From Bacteroidales bacterium (GTDB taxonomy: Bacteria; Bacteroidota; Bacteroidia; Bacteroidales; WCHB1-69), in the NCBI GenBank assembly GCA_031273515.1, contig JAISRU010000039.1:1-6091 (forward strand): a DNA stretch of 6,091 bases, in the 5' to 3' direction. Position numbers and translations under genes: made by a program. This document shows positions 1-5,701 of the stretch, piece after piece. Each line of letters starts with the position of its first letter. The first letter of the stretch is position 1. The notes under the pieces were generated by a model that was not told the origin of the DNA, did no database searches, and saw nothing but the letters and a program-made list of their open reading frames with translations.

Positions 1-163
1 TAATAATTTCTTCACCCGCAGGTAATCACGTTCATCAGTTAATCGACGCACGAAGCGAGAGCAGAGGCAAACTTGTTTGCTTCTGCCGAGCAAGAAGGAG
101 AAAGGCAAAGCCAATCAGACGGATATTGAGCCTGCCGAAATATAAATCAGAGTTCAGACAGAA
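1..163. other. Left-edge gap downstream of the acyltransferase gene
   Basis: No gene is supported here. Positions 41-116 are a copy of the long dispersed repeat. Positions 12-26 match, in 14 of 15 bases, the reverse complement of 4152-4166 in the gap upstream of recG. Positions 142-156 (ATAAATCAGAGTTCA) recur exactly at 4321-4335. The unit therefore contains at least three modules seen elsewhere in the window. A minus-strand frame stays open from about 114 to the left edge, but it runs through repeat sequence, so it is not called as a gene. Confidence 0.6.
41..116 (-). repeat. Long dispersed repeat, copy 1, with palindromic core
   Basis: This 76-bp stretch aligns without gaps to 5731-5806, with 63 of 76 bases identical by hand count. 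Both copies begin AATCGACGCA and end CCAATC. The core at 61-86 is a near-perfect palindrome: GCAGAGGCAAAC, a TT spacer, then GTTTGCTTCTGC, which pairs in 11 of 12 positions plus one G-T wobble read on the plus strand. It lies 77 bp past the acyltransferase stop and could fold in the transcript, but it has no T-tract, so it is not called a terminator. The left end seen in the other copy (CGTCATTGCGAGG) is missing here. The strand follows the orientation assigned to the flanking genes and is arbitrary. Confidence 0.8.
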
Positions 164-184
164 TCAATTTTCCATTCTCAATTG
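164..184 (-). repeat. AATTGAAAATTGA-type module forming the 3' end of the acyltransferase gene
   Basis: Read on the minus strand this ends with the 13-mer AATGGAAAATTGA, which recurs exactly on the plus strand at 4123-4135. It is preceded by AATTGAG, another part of the same module (compare 4145-4154 and 4438-4444). It encodes roughly the last six residues (QLRMEN) and supplies the TGA stop. Confidence 0.7.
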
Positions 185-994
185 GTAGACATGATTTCGG
201 ATTTCCTGCGCCCATTGATAGTCGGACTTTTCGCCTGTGAGCGACTTATACGAAATAGGTTTTCCAATATAGACGTCGTATAAAGAATGACGCTGTTTAA
301 AGAGTTCGTCGGCTAAGAAAGCCATTTCGAGGTTTGTTTTCAGACGAAGTTTCCTGCGTAAATTGGCTAATCTGTAGAAAAACTCGGAATTTCTACCGCT
401 GAAATAGACAGGTAGAATGTCGCGATGGAAGGCTTTCGCTTTGCTGACAAATGTCTTTTTCCATTCCATATCCTGTATTTTCCCCGCTATTTTCCGAGAA
501 CATATTCCCGCAGGAAAATAAAGAATAACATTGTCCGACCTGAAAATTTCGTCGAAATGATACGCCATCGCTACCGAATTACGACCCGTCTTGTTGACAG
601 GAACAAAAATGTCCTGCATGTTGGGCAAGTGCATCAGAAAATCATTGACCGGAAACTTAATGTTCCGATGATAATTGGAAATTAAAGTAATGAGAGCAAG
701 TCCGTCGAAGCCCCCAAGCGGATGATTGCTCGCTACAATAAATCTGCCCTCTGTCGGAATGTTCTCCTGATGATGCACGTTGAAACGAATCTGAAATTCT
801 TCCATCACCCCATTGGCAAAACTGACGCCGTCCTGTCCGTGGTAGCGTATCAGGATGTCGTTGATTTCGTCCTCGTGAAGAATATGCCGCAAATATCGTA
901 TCACAAATCTGGGCAGCAGACGATGCAATTTAGCGCTTTTCGTCTTGATAATCTCTTCAATGTTAATTTGTATCACAGTCCTGTCTTGTTTCAT
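164..994 (-). CDS. PlsC-like lysophospholipid/glycerolipid acyltransferase
   Basis: This 276-residue protein belongs to the 1-acylglycerol-phosphate acyltransferase superfamily, in the 'putative hemolysin' type branch common in Bacteroidetes. Such enzymes transfer an acyl chain onto a lipid hydroxyl at the inner face of the cytoplasmic membrane; the substrate here is unknown. The acceptor/catalytic motif is N90-H91-P-L-G-G-F-D97, followed by G98. The His-Asp spacing is five residues rather than the usual four, as I recall for this branch. A FPAG motif at 160-163 replaces the more common FPEG, and FSGRNS at 198-203 matches a later conserved block. There is no signal peptide or clear membrane span. 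An upstream in-frame ATG at 1057 is rejected because it lies 67 bp inside dus; the ATG at 994 overlaps the dus stop as ATGA and has AGGA just upstream. The final codons and stop lie in a dispersed repeat. A role like the O-acyltransferase of glycine or ornithine lipid synthesis is possible but not shown. Confidence 0.87.
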   Translation of the reverse strand: MKQDRTVIQINIEEIIKTKSAKLHRLLPRFVIRYLRHILHEDEINDILIRYHGQDGVSFANGVMEEFQIRFNVHHQENIPTEGRFIVASNHPLGGFDGLALITLISNYHRNIKFPVNDFLMHLPNMQDIFVPVNKTGRNSVAMAYHFDEIFRSDNVILYFPAGICSRKIAGKIQDMEWKKTFVSKAKAFHRDILPVYFSGRNSEFFYRLANLRRKLRLKTNLEMAFLADELFKQRHSLYDVYIGKPISYKSLTGEKSDYQWAQEIRNHVYQLRMEN

Positions 995-1980
995 CTTTCC
1001 TGTTTTATGTATTGTTTTTCTATCGATTGAAACAAAGATACAATTTCCTCCGCACACGACGTGGTGAGCAGTTTGATCCTTGTTTGCTTGAAATTTTCCA
1101 ATTCGCGAAAGTAATTTTTGTAATGTTTACGCATCGTCAGGATGCCGTAATGTTCTCCTTTGTCTTGGAGGGTCATGTCGAAATGTCGTTTGCAGACCGC
1201 AAGTCGTTCTTCGATGGACGGAGATGCAAGTATCATATTCTTTTCCAACAAGGACTTGACGGCTGAAAATATCCATGGATTGCCCACCGAAGCGCGACCA
1301 ATCATAATGCCGTCCACCCGATAGCGTTCCTTGACCTGCAACGCCTTTTGAGCAGTATCGACGTCGCCATTACCGATAACAGGGATTCGCATACGCGGAT
1401 TTTCTTTTATTTTACCGATCAGCGTCCAGTCCGCTTCGCCTTTGTACATCATGGATCGGGTTCGTCCGTGTATGCTGATTGCCGACACGCCGACGTCCTG
1501 CAATTGTTCGGCAAGTTCGACGATGGGTTTATTTGTTTCGTCCCAGCCCGTTCTCGTTTTGACGGTAACAGGCGTCTTCACCGACCTGACAACCTCTTTG
1601 GTAATTGCTATCAGCAGCGGAAGATTTTGCAACATGCCTGCGCCTGCGCCTTTGCCCGCTATCTTCTTTACGGGGCATCCCCAATTTATATCGATAAAAT
1701 CGGGATTGTATTCCTGTGCAATACGGGCGGCTTCGCACATGGAACCGGCTTCGTTGCCGAATAACTGTATCCCGAAAGGACGTTCCCGCTGACAAAAACT
1801 GAGTTTCTGTTCTGTTTGTCGGATGTTGCGTATCAGAGCGTCGGCAGAAGCAAATTCGCTGATAACGACGTCTGCCCCCAATTCTTTGCAAATCATTCTA
1901 AACGATGTGTCGCTAACGTCTTCCATAGGAGCAAGGAAGATCGGAGTATTTTCAAAGTGAAGATTGCCGATTTGTACCAT
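991..1980 (-). CDS. dusB: tRNA-dihydrouridine synthase, DusB type
   Basis: This 329-residue FMN enzyme reduces uridine to dihydrouridine in tRNA in the cytoplasm, using NADPH in characterised family members. The TIM-barrel signatures are in order: LAPMEDVSD at 16-24 (FMN-binding N-terminal motif), a catalytic-loop block INWGCPVKK at 98-106 with the presumed proton donor Cys102, VKTRTGW at 140-146 with FMN-contacting Lys141, IHGRTR at 170-175 with His171, GNGD at 203-206, and GRA at 228-230. A helical C-terminal tRNA-binding region follows. The CPVKK block and the length fit the DusB/NifR3-like group found in most bacteria; other Dus groups are less likely. The gene starts 3 bp after the recG stop, with AGGA six bases ahead of the ATG, and its stop overlaps the acyltransferase start, so it is the middle gene of a three-gene operon. 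All key residues are present and the gene looks intact. Confidence 0.95.
   Translation of the reverse strand: MVQIGNLHFENTPIFLAPMEDVSDTSFRMICKELGADVVISEFASADALIRNIRQTEQKLSFCQRERPFGIQLFGNEAGSMCEAARIAQEYNPDFIDINWGCPVKKIAGKGAGAGMLQNLPLLIAITKEVVRSVKTPVTVKTRTGWDETNKPIVELAEQLQDVGVSAISIHGRTRSMMYKGEADWTLIGKIKENPRMRIPVIGNGDVDTAQKALQVKERYRVDGIMIGRASVGNPWIFSAVKSLLEKNMILASPSIEERLAVCKRHFDMTLQDKGEHYGILTMRKHYKNYFRELENFKQTRIKLLTTSCAEEIVSLFQSIEKQYIKQER
998..1001 (-). promoter_or_regulatory. Possible ribosome binding site of the acyltransferase gene
   Basis: AGGA sits three bases before the ATG at 994-992, inside the end of dus. The spacing is short, and Bacteroidetes rely little on Shine-Dalgarno pairing. 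Together with the ATGA stop-start overlap it favours this start over the in-frame ATG at 1057, and suggests initiation by ribosomes finishing dus. Confidence 0.45.
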
Positions 1981-1983
1981 TTC

Positions 1984-4092
1984 TTATCCTATTCTGTAAT
2001 AATTTTTTTGTTTGGTTTTGCGCAGATATTCCAGATAATCTTTCAGGAGCGTATTTTCGGGTTTGGACAAAGCGGGATCGTCTGCCAGAATAATTTGAGC
2101 GATGTTTCTGCTTGTGGCAATAATTTTTTCGTCTGCGACGATGTTGATTAATTTCAGATCGAGCGTACCGCTTTGTTTTGTTCCAGACAAGTCGCCGGGA
2201 CCTCTCAATTTCAGATCGAAATCGGCAATTTCGAATCCGTTGTTAGTTTCGACCATTGCCTGAATCCTTTTTTTTGAATCGGAACTTAGTTTAACGTCCG
2301 ACAATAAAATACAATACGACTGTTCATTTCCTCGACCCACCCGTCCGCGCAGCTGGTGGAGTTGAGAGAGACCAAACCGTTCAGCATTTTCTATCACCAT
2401 TACGCTTGCGTTAGGGACGTCAATGCCGACTTCGATTACGGTTGTGGCAAGCATAAGTTGCGTTTCGTTGCGGATAAAACGTTGCATTTCGACTTCCTTT
2501 TCGTCCGAACTCAGTTTACCGTGAACGCAGCTGATTTTATAATCAGGTTCGGGAAAATCGATTTTAAAGGAGTCGTATCCTTCCATGAGGTTACTGAAAT
2601 CTAATGTTTCCGATTCCTCTATCAGGGGATAGACAACATAGACTTGTCTGCCTTTTCTGATTTCTTCTTTGAGAAAACGGACGATCTTGGGACGATCTTT
2701 CTGATAATAATGTTGGGTAACGACGGGTTTTCGACCTTTGGGTAATTCGTCGATAACCGACATATCCAGATCACCGTAGAGCGTCATTGCGAGCGTTCGC
2801 GGAATGGGGGTAGCCGTCATGACTAACACATGAGGCGGCGAAAGACTTTTTTTCCATAGACGGGCGCGTTGTTCTACTCCGAAGCGGTGTTGTTCGTCGA
2901 TGACCACAAATCCTAATTTATCGAACACGACTTTATCTTCGGTGAGGGCATGGGTTCCGACGACTATTTTGATTGTTCCGTTTTCGATTTCGGGCAAAAG
3001 TATTTTCCGTTGAGAGGTTTTGGTCGAACCGGTAAGCAGGGCGACAGGGACGTCGGTATTTGCCAACAGTTTGCATATTCCCGTGTAGTGTTGGACGGCT
3101 AAGATTTCGGTAGGCGACATCAGACAGCATTGAAATCCGTTGTCGATGGCGATAAGCATGAGCAGAACTGCCGTAATGGTTTTTCCGCTGCCGACGTCGC
3201 CCTGCAGCAGACGGTTCATTTGACGTCCCGAAACAAAGTCGTTTCGTATTTCTTTGATCACTCGTTTTTGAGCGTCGGTGAGGGGAAACGGAAGATAATG
3301 TTTGTAAAACTCATTGAATTTCGCTCCGACTTTCGGCATCAGGAAGCCGTTAGAGGTCTGATTGTTCTTTTGACGAAACTGCAGGATGGACAATTGCATA
3401 AAGAACATTTCTTCAAACTTAAGTCTGTCGATAGCCTGTTTAAGCAAGGACTGCGTCTGCGGAAAATGAATATGGATAAAGGCTGATTTTCGGTCTATCA
3501 GACGGAGTTTTTCCAGCATATAGTTCGGCAGATTTTCGGGGATATTATCTTTGACCTCCAACAGTAACTGATAAGTACATCGACTCACCCCTTTACTGTC
3601 GAGTCCGCTGCGTTTCATTTTTTCGGTCGTATTGTAGACGGGTTGAAAAGGAGTTGCGGAATATTCATTTTCATCCTGTTCTGTTCTCATTTCGGGATGC
3701 GTAATATTCATGGCATTGTTGAACAGGGTAGGTTTTCCAAAGACGATATAGGTTGTATTTTTTCTGAGCATTTCTTCGATATATTTCAGATTGTTGAACC
3801 AGACAAGTTGAATGGAAGCCGTGTTGTCCTGAAAATGAGCAGTAAGTCGTCGTCCTTTGCCTGAACCGGCGATATGGAATGCGGTAATTTGTCCTTTGAT
3901 TTGTACATACGTATTGACAAAATCCCGCAGGGAAGCGATCGAATAGAAATTCGATTTATCAATGTATTTATAAGGGAAGTACTGTAAGAGGTCTTCAACG
4001 GTAAAGATGTTCGTTTCTTTTTTGAGTATTTCCGCTCGTTTTGCTCCGACGCCTTTCAGATATTCCACAGGAGTTTCAAGATGAATTGACAT
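1984..4092 (-). CDS. recG: ATP-dependent DNA helicase RecG
   Basis: This 702-residue superfamily 2 helicase acts on branched DNA, reversing stalled replication forks and migrating Holliday junctions and R-loops. E. coli RecG is 693 residues, so this is full length. An N-terminal segment (about 1-50, with LKGVGAKRAE at 12-21) leads into the OB-fold wedge domain that splits the fork (about 60-150). The helicase core shows Walker A GDVGSGKT at 298-305, a DEQH box at 399-402, TATPIPRT at 426-433, a VGTHAL block near 378-383, ATTVIEVGIDVP at 549-560 and QLRGRVGRG at 580-588. LRGPGDLSGTKQSG at 629-642 matches the translocation (TRG) region. The frame is open upstream to 4215, but that stretch translates repeat sequence. 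The ATG at 4092 is chosen because MSIHLETPVEYLKGVG matches the usual RecG N-terminus and a promoter motif lies 15 bp upstream. It is the first gene of the operon with dusB and the acyltransferase gene. Confidence 0.97.
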   Translation of the reverse strand: MSIHLETPVEYLKGVGAKRAEILKKETNIFTVEDLLQYFPYKYIDKSNFYSIASLRDFVNTYVQIKGQITAFHIAGSGKGRRLTAHFQDNTASIQLVWFNNLKYIEEMLRKNTTYIVFGKPTLFNNAMNITHPEMRTEQDENEYSATPFQPVYNTTEKMKRSGLDSKGVSRCTYQLLLEVKDNIPENLPNYMLEKLRLIDRKSAFIHIHFPQTQSLLKQAIDRLKFEEMFFMQLSILQFRQKNNQTSNGFLMPKVGAKFNEFYKHYLPFPLTDAQKRVIKEIRNDFVSGRQMNRLLQGDVGSGKTITAVLLMLIAIDNGFQCCLMSPTEILAVQHYTGICKLLANTDVPVALLTGSTKTSQRKILLPEIENGTIKIVVGTHALTEDKVVFDKLGFVVIDEQHRFGVEQRARLWKKSLSPPHVLVMTATPIPRTLAMTLYGDLDMSVIDELPKGRKPVVTQHYYQKDRPKIVRFLKEEIRKGRQVYVVYPLIEESETLDFSNLMEGYDSFKIDFPEPDYKISCVHGKLSSDEKEVEMQRFIRNETQLMLATTVIEVGIDVPNASVMVIENAERFGLSQLHQLRGRVGRGNEQSYCILLSDVKLSSDSKKRIQAMVETNNGFEIADFDLKLRGPGDLSGTKQSGTLDLKLINIVADEKIIATSRNIAQIILADDPALSKPENTLLKDYLEYLRKTKQKNYYRIG
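1987..1990 (-). promoter_or_regulatory. Ribosome binding site of dusB
   Basis: AGGA lies inside the last codons of recG, six bases before the dusB ATG at 1980-1978 and immediately before the recG TAA. The arrangement suits translational coupling from recG to dusB. Confidence 0.5.
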
Positions 4093-4106
4093 ACTTAACT
4101 TTTTTG

Positions 4107-4114
4107 CAAAGATA
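4107..4114 (-). promoter_or_regulatory. Bacteroidetes-type -7 element of the recG operon promoter
   Basis: On the minus strand the sequence reads TATCTTTG followed by CA, an exact match to the Bacteroidetes primary-sigma consensus TAnnTTTG. It ends 14 bases before the recG ATG, implying a very short 5' leader. A good -33 TTTG is not seen at the expected 19-21 bp spacing; the best candidate there is TTTTC inside the AATTGAAAATTGA repeat. No other convincing promoter was found in the operon. Confidence 0.65.
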
Positions 4115-4122
4115 ACATAAAT

Positions 4123-4154
4123 AATGGAAAATTGAAAATTGAAAATTGAGAATT
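4123..4154 (+). repeat. AATTGAAAATTGA tract next to the recG promoter
   Basis: ATTGAAA units recur with a 7-bp period over this stretch and end in ATTGAGAATT. The 17-mer ATTGAAAATTGAAAATT at 4131-4147 recurs inverted and exact at 4420-4436. The 13-mer at 4123-4135 recurs inverted at 164-176. The tract starts only 9 bp upstream of the recG -7 element. Confidence 0.8.
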
Positions 4155-4175
4155 GCCTGCGGGTGATTATTTTGA

Positions 4176-4207
4176 GTGAACAGGTAGACAAGTGAACAAG
4201 TAGACAA
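4176..4207. repeat. Tandem pair of a 16-bp repeat
   Basis: GTGAACAGGTAGACAA (4176-4191) is followed directly by GTGAACAAGTAGACAA (4192-4207), with 15 of 16 bases identical. A related fragment, CTTGTCCACTG in the inverted sense, lies at 4455-4465 just past the secreted-protein stop. Confidence 0.8.
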
Positions 4208-4234
4208 GAGCGCAAAGCGACGAGGATTGTTTTC

Positions 4235-4291
4235 CACAGAATACCGCAGAGTTACGCAGGACAACGCAGAAATCACACAGAGTTCCACAGA
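4235..4291. repeat. Phased CACAGA/CGCAGA units
   Basis: Six units of C(A/G)CAG(A/G) start at 4235, 4245, 4255, 4265, 4276 and 4286, giving spacings of 10, 10, 10, 11 and 10 bp. The bases between units vary while the hexamer is kept. The same hexamer recurs with similar spacing at 5822-5856. Confidence 0.75.
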
Positions 4292-4356
4292 GAAAAATCA
4301 TAGTCCATCAGATAAATCACATAAATCAGAGTTCAAGACAAAATGAAAGGCGGGTT

Positions 4357-4394
4357 TCTGGATTGCTTCTTCGCTAACGCTCATCGCAATGACG
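4357..4394 (-). repeat. Short form of the palindromic dispersed repeat
   Basis: Read on the minus strand this 38-bp element starts CGTCATTGCGA and ends CAATCCAGA. The same 11-bp and 9-bp ends bound the 109-bp element at 5702-5810. The middle (GCGTTAGCGAAGAAG) contains only a minimal GCGAAG core. ATTGC and GCAAT near the ends can pair into a small hairpin. Elements of this CGTCATTGCGA...GCAATC type are widespread in bacterial intergenic DNA. Confidence 0.75.
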
Positions 4395-4416
4395 GGTAGG
4401 TTATTTGCGTCCGCAG

Positions 4417-4447
4417 GCTAATTTTCAATTTTCAATTCTCAATTAGC
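4417..4447. repeat. AATTTTCAATT tract inside a 7-bp inverted repeat, possible weak terminator
   Basis: GCTAATT at 4417-4423 pairs perfectly with AATTAGC at 4441-4447 around a 17-base A/T-rich loop. It lies 20 bp past the stop of the secreted-protein gene and could fold in its transcript. There is no G/C-rich stem or T-tract, so terminator function is only a guess. The tract within it is the inverted partner of 4131-4147. Confidence 0.4.
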
Positions 4448-4466
4448 ATCCTTCCTTGTCCACTGT

Positions 4467-5669
4467 TTAATAATCTTTTTCCCATTCCATGCTGTCTTCA
4501 TATTCTGGTTTCGGAAATTCATCGTAGAGAAAAAACTCGCCGTCGTCTTCTGCGCGGATGTAAACCTTTCCTGAAACCAGCTTCCCATTTTTCAATGTTG
4601 CTTCTTCCCTGTAGTTTTCGACCCATTCGCCATCAGTCCATTCAAATACATTCTTTGCATAATAGATCAGTTCGATTTCATCGTATTCATATTTTGCTTC
4701 TGTTTTTTCGTCCGGCGACCAGTCCTTGATGAATTGATCCCACTTATAGACAATGCTCGAAAGATCATTCCCGTGTGTATCTCGAACAAATTCATCTTTG
4801 GAAAATTCCTGCCATGTTTCATTTTTGTCGTCCCACTTGTATCTGATGCTTTCTCCTGTACGATTAACCGTGTCGTAACGGGTAACATCTCGAAGCATGT
4901 TTTTCCCGGATACAGTTTTCATCAGTCTGATTTTAACGCCGTCTTCGTCAGCGTATTCATAGACCGCCGCATCTTCAGGACTGGTATAATGATAAGTTCC
5001 GTCGTCCGAAACAAAGGCTTCGACGTTGTCCGAAACAGCGTCATTCCTCTTGTCGACTATAAATTGAAGCCATGAGTCGACGTATTCAAACGCTTTGGGA
5101 CGGATGTCCTGACTGTAATTCTCCCATTTGTTTTTGTATGGATGCAGGTAATTGTTGACGTATTCATCCACCAATTCCCAGCGATCGTTGTAGAGCAGGT
5201 CGTAGGCAAAGGCAATCACTTTGATGCTTTGCATTGTCAGACTTTCCGGCAATTCGTCCGCCAGCTGATTGTAGCGTTTGATGTTTGGTTCAAACGTTTG
5301 ATAGTCATCCATCAGGGTTTCCAGCAGTTGCAATTCGGGAGACGCCGGATTGATTTTCGACAGTTTATGCTTGAATGCTTTGGCATAATCGAAAAAATAG
5401 TCGTAGTAGGAAGGATTTTTGTCCACATCCATAAATTCAAAATAAGTAGCGAGAGCTTCGACCAACGCTACCTTTTCTCCCAACGGATGTTTGTCCGAAA
5501 GCAGGAATTTCAGGTATTCCTTTTCGGATATCCCCTCATTGCGTGTACCTGTAATCAATCGATGATCCTCATACAGATAGATAAAGTCAAATGCCGGCAG
5601 GAAACTCGAATCGGCATAAATAACATTTCCTGTCAGGAAAAACATGAGAGATATTAATACTCTTTTCAC
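4467..5669 (-). CDS. Secreted protein of unknown function with C-terminal W-x(n)-W repeats
   Basis: I do not recognise this 400-residue protein. The start is a GTG at 5669: from it the protein begins with Lys-Arg, a hydrophobic stretch (VLISLMFFLTGNVIYA) and a likely signal peptidase I site after Ala19, giving export across the inner membrane. No Cys follows the site, so it is not a lipoprotein. The frame is open to 5834, but those 55 codons translate dispersed repeat. An ATG at 5645 would remove the basic end of the signal. Residues about 45-215 look helical, acidic and Tyr-rich. Residues about 235-385 look beta-rich with three degenerate repeats of (Y/F)-x-W-x(4-6)-W: W279/W286, W310/W317 and W344/W349, each followed by acidic and YxYD-like residues. 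Such repeats occur in uncharacterised secreted Bacteroidetes proteins; DUF3836 is a possible relative, not confirmed. No catalytic motif, type IX sorting domain or membrane segment was seen. No promoter was found upstream. Confidence 0.85.
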   Translation of the reverse strand: MKRVLISLMFFLTGNVIYADSSFLPAFDFIYLYEDHRLITGTRNEGISEKEYLKFLLSDKHPLGEKVALVEALATYFEFMDVDKNPSYYDYFFDYAKAFKHKLSKINPASPELQLLETLMDDYQTFEPNIKRYNQLADELPESLTMQSIKVIAFAYDLLYNDRWELVDEYVNNYLHPYKNKWENYSQDIRPKAFEYVDSWLQFIVDKRNDAVSDNVEAFVSDDGTYHYTSPEDAAVYEYADEDGVKIRLMKTVSGKNMLRDVTRYDTVNRTGESIRYKWDDKNETWQEFSKDEFVRDTHGNDLSSIVYKWDQFIKDWSPDEKTEAKYEYDEIELIYYAKNVFEWTDGEWVENYREEATLKNGKLVSGKVYIRAEDDGEFFLYDEFPKPEYEDSMEWEKDY

Positions 5670-5701
5670 CTTTTTATAATTTTTATTTTCTTTATTCTCA
5701 A

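Larger units (their letters stand above)
4131..4436. repeat. Inverted repeat bounding most of the recG upstream gap
   Basis: Two exact blocks are nested in proper inverted order. The outer pair is the 17-mer at 4131-4147 against 4420-4436. The inner pair is GCCTGCGG at 4155-4162 against CCGCAGGC at 4411-4418. Together they enclose 248 bp holding the tandem pair, the CACAGA units and the short palindromic element. This could be a composite non-autonomous element, or two copies of one repeat landing in opposite orientation. Confidence 0.6.
4093..4466. other. Repeat-rich gap between the secreted-protein gene and recG
   Basis: This 374-bp gap contains no supported gene. From right to left it holds a CTTGTCCACTG fragment, an AATTCTCAATT tract, a CCGCAGGC module, a short palindromic element, an ATAAATCAGAG stretch, phased CACAGA units, a 16-bp tandem pair, a second CCGCAGGC (inverted) and a second AATTGAAAATTGA tract (inverted). 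It ends with the recG promoter. Short frames crossing it translate repeats only. Confidence 0.75.

Noticed and set aside
1..51. Possible N-terminus of a further minus-strand gene running off the left edge, from a GTG at 51 (VRRLTDERDYLRVKKLL)
   Set aside because: The peptide looks protein-like and the frame is open to the edge, but the proposed start is inside the long repeat and 12-26 matches another repeat module at 4152-4166, so most of it is explained as repeat. Sequence left of the window would settle it.
61..86. Intrinsic terminator of the recG operon
   Set aside because: The hairpin is strong but has no T-tract on the minus strand, lies 77 bp past the stop, and is part of a dispersed repeat.
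1348..1764. A 138-residue plus-strand open frame opposite dusB
   Set aside because: It is antisense to conserved dusB codons, has no recognisable motif and no start signal. The other long antisense frames under recG and the secreted-protein gene were rejected for the same reason.
4076..4288. A 70-residue minus-strand open frame across the recG upstream gap
   Set aside because: It overlaps the start of recG in another frame and otherwise translates CACAGA units and the 16-bp tandem repeat.
4235..4291. CRISPR-like array
   Set aside because: The repeated unit is only six bases at 10-11 bp spacing. CRISPR repeats are about 21-48 bp with spacers of similar length, and no cas gene is present.
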